Assembly (NCBI GenBank): GCA_001897155.1
Contig: MKSF01000031.1
Location: forward strand, 1-56,746
DNA: 56,746 nt
Direction of reading: 5' to 3'
DNA from: Bacteroidetes bacterium 47-18
GTDB taxonomy: Bacteria > Bacteroidota > Bacteroidia > Chitinophagales > Chitinophagaceae
Shown: positions 50,805 to 56,746 of the stretch, piece after piece
Layout: each line of letters starts with the position of its first letter
Position numbering within the stretch: the first letter of the stretch is position 1
Notes under the pieces: model-generated
Database searches by the model: none
Told to the model about the DNA's origin: nothing
Seen by the model: only the letters and a program-made list of their open reading frames with translations
Translations under genes and position numbers: made by a program

Positions 50805-51236
50805 TCACATCCTAAACCCTCTTTTGCGGGCAGACAACTGTTCTTTCGGTTTTTCAGTCACTTGTGCAATGGCTTCTTTCCTTGTTGGAACCGAATTTGT
50901 TGTGAGGTCTGTTAATTTCGATTGCTTCAATATTTGCCCGAACTGATCTATTCTTTCAATATTCATTTTCTGTACATCGAAAAGACCGTGTTCGTACTTT
51001 ACCCACATATTGCATTCAACCTTTGGCTTATCGTCGCCATTCCATTGCAGGTAGGTTTTCAGCATCATAATATTAGGCAGCATCGGTTTTTCCATTCCGC
51101 TGTTACAAGCCTCCAAAAACCTGCTGATGCTGTCTTTTATTTTGTCTGCATAAGCTGCTTCTGTCTGAAAATAGCCGTCATACCCTTTATCTGTAAGGGT
51201 TTTTGCGAACGTGTCTAAATCAAGTAATTGTTTCAT
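50805..51236 (-). CDS. Conserved-position hypothetical between traK and traL
   Basis: A 143-residue soluble protein (FAKTLTDKGYDGYFQTEAAY, WNGDDKPKVECNMWVKYEHG). The ATG at 51236 is chosen over an upstream in-frame ATG at 51290 that would run into traK. No equivalent lies between traK and traL in the classical CTnDOT order, so it seems an accessory of this tra subtype. No function is known. Confidence 0.6.
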   Translation of the reverse strand: MKQLLDLDTFAKTLTDKGYDGYFQTEAAYADKIKDSISRFLEACNSGMEKPMLPNIMMLKTYLQWNGDDKPKVECNMWVKYEHGLFDVQKMNIERIDQFGQILKQSKLTDLTTNSVPTRKEAIAQVTEKPKEQLSARKRGFRM

Positions 51237-51246
51237 ATCCCAAATT

Positions 51247-51870
51247 TTAGCGTTCGATGACTTCAATGTCCCTGTTCTCAACCACGGCAAACTTTTCGAT
51301 GTTGAAACCCTGCGGGTTATTGTCTGAGCGAACAGAGTTCACGAGATAGCAGGTAGTAATCAGGTTACGCCGGGTTACGTTGCTTGAACGGATGATGAAT
51401 TGTTTGGCATAGGTTCGTACCGCATAAGGATGGGTGTCGAAGTTGCACACGACACTATCTACTTCGATGCGTTGCTGTACATTACCCGATATGATACGGT
51501 TATAATAACCTTTTTCAGAAAGGTCTTTGTAGTAATCAAAGGCACTTTTATCCGCAAGGTTAAACGCCCGTTTCATATTACTTTCGATAGCATTCTTATC
51601 GGGAGCAAGCGTAAAGAACAGTTCGTGAAACCGCCTTACGTGTTCTCTTGCCTCCACAGGGCGGTTAATACTGGCATCCTGCGAAAGAGCTAACATTAAT
51701 GATTTTCCATTGTCCAGCACATAAACTTTCTGGCGTTGTTCTTCTGCAAAGCGGTAGGACCGCCATACGGCATATCCTACCACGCCAATGCAGAGAACAG
51801 CAAACACGATGGCATACAGCCTGATCTGTCTGAAGCTGTTTTCAATATTTCTTAGCGTTTTAAATTCCAT
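51247..51870 (-). CDS. traK: Conjugative transposon protein TraK (VirB8-like)
   Basis: A 207-residue protein with an N-terminal transmembrane helix (about 17-36, YAIVFAVLCIGVVGYAVW) and an NTF2-like periplasmic domain (FHELFFTLAPDKNAIESNM, GNVQQRIEVDSVVCNFD, RRNLITTCYLVNSVRSDNN). TraK is essential in the family and resembles VirB8 as an assembly factor. It lies 22 bases after traJ. Confidence 0.87.
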   Translation of the reverse strand: MEFKTLRNIENSFRQIRLYAIVFAVLCIGVVGYAVWRSYRFAEEQRQKVYVLDNGKSLMLALSQDASINRPVEAREHVRRFHELFFTLAPDKNAIESNMKRAFNLADKSAFDYYKDLSEKGYYNRIISGNVQQRIEVDSVVCNFDTHPYAVRTYAKQFIIRSSNVTRRNLITTCYLVNSVRSDNNPQGFNIEKFAVVENRDIEVIER

Positions 51871-51892
51871 TTTTTTTATGATTTGATTGTTG

Positions 51893-52888
51893 TTATTTTC
51901 CCATTAGCTTGCCACCAATATTCCCTGCGGCTGAACCGGCTCCGGCTCCGGCAATATTTCCGGTTTTCATCGCTGTTTGGTTTACATTGCGTGTAAAGTT
52001 TCCTGCTCCGCCTGCCTGTATAACCCAGCCTGTTACCGTTGGAATGGTGAAATAGCCGATAATCCCGATGATCATAAAAATGATGTACACCGTATTTGAG
52101 GTATCAGGTATGTATGTCGGATCTGCCAGCATTTCAATATCCCTTTCCAGTATAAGCGATTGTATTCTTGCAAGCATTGAGCTGAACAGGTCTGAAACAG
52201 GTAGCCAGAGGTAAACACTTATATACCTCGTGAGCCATTGCGTGAGCGTGGACTGAAACCCATCCCACACAGAAATGGCAAAGGCTATTGGTCCGAGTAT
52301 GGAAAGGACTATCAGAAAAAACGTCCGTATCGTATCAATTACCAGAGCTGCTGCCTGAAACAGTATTTCCAGCAGATTACGAAACCAGTCCTTTATAGCT
52401 TTTTCTATCTGATAGCCTGTCCTGTCCATATACATTCCTGCCATTGTTCCAATATCGGAGGGTGACCATCCCAATTCATCCAGCTTTTTATCGAACTCTT
52501 CGTCCGATACCATATAGGCAGTTTCGGGATTTCTGACCATTGCTTCGTATTCCAATTGGTCTTTCTGCTGTTGCAGTATATTAAGGTCAAGTACCTGGTC
52601 TTCGAGTATGGCGTGTGTTCCTGTAACCACGGGACTTAACACCGCATTGATGGTTCCCAACACGATGGTTGGGAAGAACATAATGCACAGACCTAATGCA
52701 AAGGGGCGGAGCAACGGAAACACATCAATAGGTTCGGCACGGCTTAAAGCCTGCCAAACCTTTAATGCCACATAGAACAATGCACCCAATCCCGCCAGTC
52801 CTTTTGCCACTGCTGCCATATCTCCGGCAAGCGGCATCATATCATCATACAGCGAACGCAGGACTTCGTGAAGATTATTCCATTCCAT
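51893..52888 (-). CDS. traJ: Conjugative transposon protein TraJ (VirB6-like)
   Basis: A 331-residue polytopic membrane protein with at least five hydrophobic helices (LGALFYVALKVW, PFALGLCIMFFPTIVLG, TIRTFFLIVLSILGPIAFAI, YIIFMIIGIIGYFTIPTV) and a Gly/Ala-rich tail. The layout matches TraJ, the VirB6-like channel component. It starts two bases from the traI stop. Confidence 0.88.
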   Translation of the reverse strand: MEWNNLHEVLRSLYDDMMPLAGDMAAVAKGLAGLGALFYVALKVWQALSRAEPIDVFPLLRPFALGLCIMFFPTIVLGTINAVLSPVVTGTHAILEDQVLDLNILQQQKDQLEYEAMVRNPETAYMVSDEEFDKKLDELGWSPSDIGTMAGMYMDRTGYQIEKAIKDWFRNLLEILFQAAALVIDTIRTFFLIVLSILGPIAFAISVWDGFQSTLTQWLTRYISVYLWLPVSDLFSSMLARIQSLILERDIEMLADPTYIPDTSNTVYIIFMIIGIIGYFTIPTVTGWVIQAGGAGNFTRNVNQTAMKTGNIAGAGAGSAAGNIGGKLMGK

Positions 52889-52890
52889 CT

Positions 52891-53523
52891 TTACCAGTAT
52901 TTTTGGTTAGCAGTTCCGTAGAGGTCAAGCACTCTTTTGGCATCGTCTTTCTTTTTCGCTCTCAAATAGCTTACAGATATGTTTTTGTTGGTGTAATAGC
53001 GTACAAGGCTGTGGTATTCCTTTACTTCTTTGTACACACGATCAATAATATCCATACGCTCTTTGTCATTCAGTGAAAGGCTGGAAGAGGAAACGATCTG
53101 CTTCAATTCTTTCAGCAGTTCGGTACTTTCATTGAGCAGTGCAGAATAGCCATTGCCGATAGCGACCAGTTCCTGCGGTGTGAAATTTGGGTCGTTCATC
53201 ATTTTTCCGAAATTCTGTACATACATTTCGGACACATCACCTACCAGGAGAACTGTTTGCTGCACCTTTCTTGCATCTTTTACGAGATTGTTTACGGCTT
53301 TCAGCTTGTCGTAATACTCTTTGCCCTGCTTATAGACCTTTTCGACCTCCTTGAAATTCTTCACCACATTACTTACCGTAGAGGAAGTCTGTACGATTTC
53401 GTTAGCACTGTTCAGAATGCCTGATGCAAGGTTAAGCGGATCGGTAACCACAAATTGAGCTTTAGCGGAGGGTGCTACGGCAAGCATTAGTGCCGTACAC
53501 ACCAGTAACATTACTTTTTTCAT
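52891..53523 (-). CDS. traI: Conjugative transposon protein TraI (DUF4141)
   Basis: A 210-residue exported protein: signal peptide (1-22, VAPSAKAQ) then helical coiled regions (FKEVEKVYKQGKEYYDKLKA, LNESTELLKELKQIVSS). The arrangement fits the TraI/DUF4141 type, comparable to VirB5. The name is unrelated to the F-plasmid relaxase TraI. Confidence 0.85.
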   Translation of the reverse strand: MKKVMLLVCTALMLAVAPSAKAQFVVTDPLNLASGILNSANEIVQTSSTVSNVVKNFKEVEKVYKQGKEYYDKLKAVNNLVKDARKVQQTVLLVGDVSEMYVQNFGKMMNDPNFTPQELVAIGNGYSALLNESTELLKELKQIVSSSSLSLNDKERMDIIDRVYKEVKEYHSLVRYYTNKNISVSYLRAKKKDDAKRVLDLYGTANQKYW

Positions 53524-53550
53524 TGTTTCTAAATTTTTAATTGTTAATAA

Positions 53551-56055
53551 TTATTGATTTGCCTTTTCACGCCGCTCGATAGCGATGTGCTTAATGGCGA
53601 GTTCGACATTGCCGTCCAGTTCAGCAGCAAGCTGCATCACTTCCATTTTTTCGGTTTCTTCCGTAGTGTATGCGAGATATTCCTCCAAACTAACTTCGGT
53701 GGCATATACCGCTGAGTGCGTACCGCCTAAGCCTATCCAAACCTCTTTGTACAGTCGGCTTGGGTCGTTGTTCATATTGATGGATAGTACCTGACCTTTT
53801 TCTTTGTCCGTAAGTCCGAGCATCGCTTGTATATCATCGAACTTGTTCATATACTTGCGTTGGTCAAGCAGGATTTTACAGTCGGAGTTGTTGATGATAC
53901 TTTCTTTCACAATGGGCGATTGGATGATGTCGTCCACTTCCTGCGTTACGACAATCGCTTCGCCAAAAAACTTCCTAACCGTTTTAAACAAATACTTTAT
54001 GTATTCTGCCATACCTTCTTTCGCAATGGCTTTCCAGGCTTCTTCGATTAGTATCAACTTTCGGATACCTTTCAGCCTTCGCATCTTGTTGATAAAGACC
54101 TCCATAATGATGATGGTCACGATGGGAAAGAGGATTTTATGATCCTTGATGGCATCAATTTCAAACACGATAAAGCGTTTGGATAAGAGGTCTAACTGCT
54201 TGTCGGAGTTCAGCAGGTAATCGTATTCTCCACCTTTGTAATAGGGTTCGAGTACGTTCAGGAAATTGGCAATGTCAAAATCTTTTTCCCGTACCTGCTT
54301 TTCCTCCAGTACCTTGCGATAATCGCCTTTTACATACTCATAAAAACCGTTGAATGAGGGGTAAACATCTTCCTGTTTGATACGCTCAATATAACCGGAT
54401 ACCGCATTCGATAATGCTACTTCTTCTGAACGTGTCGGCGGTTCATCATCACGTTTCCAAAGTGTCAGTATCAACGTCTTGATACTTTCCCGTTTCTCAA
54501 TATCAAACACGCCATCGTCTGTGTAGAAAGGATTAAAGGCAATCGGGTTATCTTCCGTGTATGTGAAGTAAACACCGTCTTCGCCTTTGGTTTTACCTTT
54601 GATCAGTTCGCATAAACCTTGATAACTATTTCCTGTATCCACTAATAGTACGTGAGCACCTTGCTCATAATACTGCCTTACCATATGATTGGTAAAAAAA
54701 GATTTCCCGCTTCCTGACGGACCAAGTATAAATTTGTTCCGATTTGTGATGATACCACGCTTCATCGGCAAATCCGATATATCCAAATGGATTGGCTTTC
54801 CTGTTAAGCGGTCTGCCATCTTGATACCGAATGGTGAAGGTGAATTGTGGTAGTTGGTTTCTTCAGTAAAGAAGCACAAAGCAGGTTCGATGAACGTATA
54901 GAAACTTTCTTCACTCGGAAAATCTCCTGCATTGCCCGGCATTCCTGCCCAATACAAAGTTGCTACGTCCGTAGTGTTGTGGCGTGGCTTACATTCCATC
55001 AGTGCCAAGGCACTACCACAATCGTTCTTTAACTGTTTAAGTTCTGCGGGATCTTCCGACCACGCCATAATGTTGAAGTGAGCACGAATGGATGACAGCC
55101 CGAAGCTGTGTGCTTCGTTCAGGTACTTTTCAATCCACTCTTTGTTGATTTGGTTGGCACGGCTGTAACGAGCCAGCGAGTGCATATTTCTTGCAGACTT
55201 TTCAAACTTTTGCAGGTTGTCTTCGCTGTTGTCGATAAACAAATACTGATTGTAGATGTGGTTGCAGCTCAATAACAACCCTACGGGTGCAGCAAACGAC
55301 AAACGGCAGTCGCTCCGGTCGGTAGATAGTTTTTCAAAACGGGTATCAGCCGATACCATTCCGGGCAGATCATCCGTATCGGATAAGGTGTGCAAGGACA
55401 ATCTTTTATTGCCGATACGCACTTCTTCTGAACCTAAACCAATATCCTGCATTGGTGTTCCTGCTTCTCTTGATAATGTTAGGTATTGTTCCAACAATCC
55501 TTGCTTTTCGTCTGTACCGATGATTTCATCTTCGGTCAGGCGTTTCAGGGTTACAAAACCACTATCGTTCACAATACGCTCAAACTGGGCTACCGCCTCC
55601 ATAAAACGGTGTATGGTTTCCTTATTCCTGATTTCCTTTGGTATCAGTGTGCCTTTACAAAGCGAACTGAAGTTGCTTTGCATCCGCATACGCTCTTTTG
55701 AGGTCTTCGTCAGGAACAGATAACAATAGTGATTTAAGAACGGTCGCTCGTTGAAGTGGCGTTGGTAAGACTTTGATAAAAAGCTCTGGTCTTCCTGTGC
55801 CAAATCGGGCGCATAGCTTTCCTTGATGTACCAATCCTGTTTGTGAATGACGGTAAAATCAGGCAGGGTTTTAATCGCCTTGTGCCAGGCGGAGTGTATC
55901 GCTTCGTATTCTGTAGAAGCGACCGTGAACAGTTCCGGCAAACGCACTTCAAAGCAGGCGGTAATGTCCGCATCTTTGGATAAGATGCAGTTGTTCTCTA
56001 CTGCCAGCAGCGGAAATTTGTTTTCCAGTGTTGTGGCTTTAGATACGTTTCTCAT
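53551..56055 (-). CDS. traG: Conjugative transposon ATPase TraG (VirB4-like)
   Basis: An 834-residue ATPase that powers pilus/channel assembly. The N-terminal half (1-430) is the VirB4-type domain (FPLLAVENNCILSKDADITA at the start). The ATPase has Walker A in ILGPSGSGKSFF near 448, Walker B in LILIEEAWKAIA near 667, and VTQEVDDIIQSPIVKESI near 703. It overlaps traF by four bases. In this family TraG refers to the VirB4-like ATPase and not to the VirD4 coupling protein. Confidence 0.92.
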   Translation of the reverse strand: MRNVSKATTLENKFPLLAVENNCILSKDADITACFEVRLPELFTVASTEYEAIHSAWHKAIKTLPDFTVIHKQDWYIKESYAPDLAQEDQSFLSKSYQRHFNERPFLNHYCYLFLTKTSKERMRMQSNFSSLCKGTLIPKEIRNKETIHRFMEAVAQFERIVNDSGFVTLKRLTEDEIIGTDEKQGLLEQYLTLSREAGTPMQDIGLGSEEVRIGNKRLSLHTLSDTDDLPGMVSADTRFEKLSTDRSDCRLSFAAPVGLLLSCNHIYNQYLFIDNSEDNLQKFEKSARNMHSLARYSRANQINKEWIEKYLNEAHSFGLSSIRAHFNIMAWSEDPAELKQLKNDCGSALALMECKPRHNTTDVATLYWAGMPGNAGDFPSEESFYTFIEPALCFFTEETNYHNSPSPFGIKMADRLTGKPIHLDISDLPMKRGIITNRNKFILGPSGSGKSFFTNHMVRQYYEQGAHVLLVDTGNSYQGLCELIKGKTKGEDGVYFTYTEDNPIAFNPFYTDDGVFDIEKRESIKTLILTLWKRDDEPPTRSEEVALSNAVSGYIERIKQEDVYPSFNGFYEYVKGDYRKVLEEKQVREKDFDIANFLNVLEPYYKGGEYDYLLNSDKQLDLLSKRFIVFEIDAIKDHKILFPIVTIIIMEVFINKMRRLKGIRKLILIEEAWKAIAKEGMAEYIKYLFKTVRKFFGEAIVVTQEVDDIIQSPIVKESIINNSDCKILLDQRKYMNKFDDIQAMLGLTDKEKGQVLSINMNNDPSRLYKEVWIGLGGTHSAVYATEVSLEEYLAYTTEETEKMEVMQLAAELDGNVELAIKHIAIERREKANQ

Positions 56056-56381
56056 AGGGCATTCTGTTTAGGAGTGAATTTTAAATAGCGGTGTACAGGC
56101 TTGCGGCAGATGATATAGCGGGGATGCCTTTTGTTGGCTGCAATTTTCATCAGCCCGTGTTCGCCGTATTTCCTGTTTAGCGAAAAGGTCTGCCATATAA
56201 TGAGCGAAGCACCGCCTGCTCCGAGGAACAGGCAGATGTAAGAGTTTACGCCTGCCATATACAGTATCATCACGAGGATAAGCGTACCGAGCAGTCCGCC
56301 TGCGAAAATGAACAGGTATTGTGCTTTCAGCCCTTTAAATTCCACCGTCCTGCCGATGCCTTTGTTGATATTGTAATTCAT
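56052..56381 (-). CDS. traF: Conjugative transposon protein TraF (DUF4133, VirB3-like)
   Basis: A 109-residue protein starting MNYNINKGIGRTVEFKGLKA with two adjacent transmembrane helices (AQYLFIFAGGLLGTLILVMI and SYICLFLGAGGASLIIWQTF) and a basic tail. The ATG at 56381 is preferred over a longer frame that overlaps traE. The layout matches TraF. Confidence 0.87.
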   Translation of the reverse strand: MNYNINKGIGRTVEFKGLKAQYLFIFAGGLLGTLILVMILYMAGVNSYICLFLGAGGASLIIWQTFSLNRKYGEHGLMKIAANKRHPRYIICRKPVHRYLKFTPKQNAL

Positions 56382-56392
56382 AAGGTAAAGGA

Positions 56393-56698
56393 TTAAAGGA
56401 AGAATGAACGCAGGATGGTAGCGGCAACAATCAGGAAGATACACGCACCAAACCACGACGCTGCGGTCTTACTAGTGTCGGGGTCGCCGGAACTGAATTT
56501 GTTGTACACCTTTACGCCCCCGATTAACCCGACTACCGCACCGATGGCGTAGATTAACTGTGTTGCGGGGTCGAAATAACTTGTTACCATTTGGGTAGCC
56601 TCGTTGATACCTGCCGAACCGTTTCCCTGTGCGAACGCACCAATTCCTGACAGCATTGCCACGGCTGCCAGCAAAACTTTTTTTCTCTGTTTTTCCAT
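56393..56698 (-). CDS. traE: Conjugative transposon protein TraE (DUF4134, pilin-like)
   Basis: A 101-residue small membrane protein: signal peptide (to about residue 22, GIGAFAQ), then two hydrophobic helices (TQLIYAIGAVVGLIGGVKVY and WFGACIFLIVAATILRSFFL). This is the TraE/VirB2-like layout and heads the visible transfer operon; further tra genes would lie beyond the right edge. Confidence 0.87.
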   Translation of the reverse strand: MEKQRKKVLLAAVAMLSGIGAFAQGNGSAGINEATQMVTSYFDPATQLIYAIGAVVGLIGGVKVYNKFSSGDPDTSKTAASWFGACIFLIVAATILRSFFL

Positions 56699-56746
56699 AA
56701 TTGAAACACATTAATTTGTTACTGTTTATCCCGCACCTTGCGAGCT

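Noticed and set aside
56382-56456. Longer N-terminus for TraF
   Set aside because: It overlaps the end of traE and precedes the canonical MNYNINKG start of this family.
1-56746. CRISPR arrays, rRNA genes and transposase (IS) genes
   Set aside because: None was seen: there is no regularly spaced repeat array, no rRNA-like stretch and no DDE transposase frame in the window.

Overview
The window reads as chromosome of a Bacteroidota bacterium, most likely a Chitinophagaceae/Sphingobacteriia-type organism. The signs are a type IX secretion protein (PorQ), a PKD-rich surface protein, a Bacteroidota-style LptD, repeated TAnnTTTG -7 promoter boxes, and a conjugative operon of the CTnDOT traE-traQ type. 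The genus is an inference.

Region 1 (1-15,520) is ordinary core chromosome. It holds an edge-truncated PKD/SBBP surface protein that reads off the left end on the minus strand, the dihydrolipoamide acyltransferase of a 2-oxoacid dehydrogenase, a periplasmic amidase, LptD, PorQ, FabI, an orphan PaaD-like protein, PlsY, a degenerate PAP2-like membrane protein, a spermidine-synthase-like methyltransferase, DnaN and two tandem tRNA-Phe genes. Strong hairpin terminators separate the units.

Region 2 (about 15,520-29,420) is a mobilizable element next to tRNA-Phe. It carries two small regulator/hypothetical genes, a tyrosine integrase with what looks like an attP-type region upstream (a core resembling a tRNA-Ser 3' end, flanked by TGTGACAAT repeats), a HTH protein, a Toprim primase, a RadC/JAB protein, a Dam-type methyltransferase, a DUF2958 protein, a MobF (TrwC/TraI) relaxase-helicase, a VirD4-type coupling protein, an oriT-like cluster of three inverted repeats, MobC, and the first 23 codons of a second relaxase. 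An AT-rich two-gene cargo lies inside the transfer genes: a RadC-like protein that has lost its metal ligands, and a 695-residue Rossmann-fold FAD/NAD(P)-type protein. This pair is the best candidate here for an undescribed system.

Region 3 (about 29,420 to the right edge) is a CTnDOT-like conjugative transposon that seems to have inserted into, or directly beside, the relaxase gene of region 2. It begins with an IntDOT-like integrase, then a structured non-coding stretch, ssb, a DUF932 protein and a PRTRC cassette (E, C, probable F, B, ThiF) with no ParB in view. An AT-rich cargo slot follows: a Gabija-like pair (OLD-type ATPase/Toprim nuclease plus UvrD-like helicase), an unrecognised 330-residue protein, and a GHKL ATPase gene that appears to have lost its middle in frame. 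Next come a receiver-like protein, two excisionase-type HTH proteins, a small module (lipoprotein, SnoaL-like, pirin-like, divergent HxlR regulator) bounded by two terminators with identical arms, and the transfer operon traE-F-G-I-J-K-x-L-M-N-O-Q on the minus strand. The right end of this element, and any remainder of region 2, lie outside the window.

Functionally, region 3 carries its own mating-channel genes. Region 2 shows only DNA-processing and coupling genes, so it probably depends on a helper conjugation apparatus.
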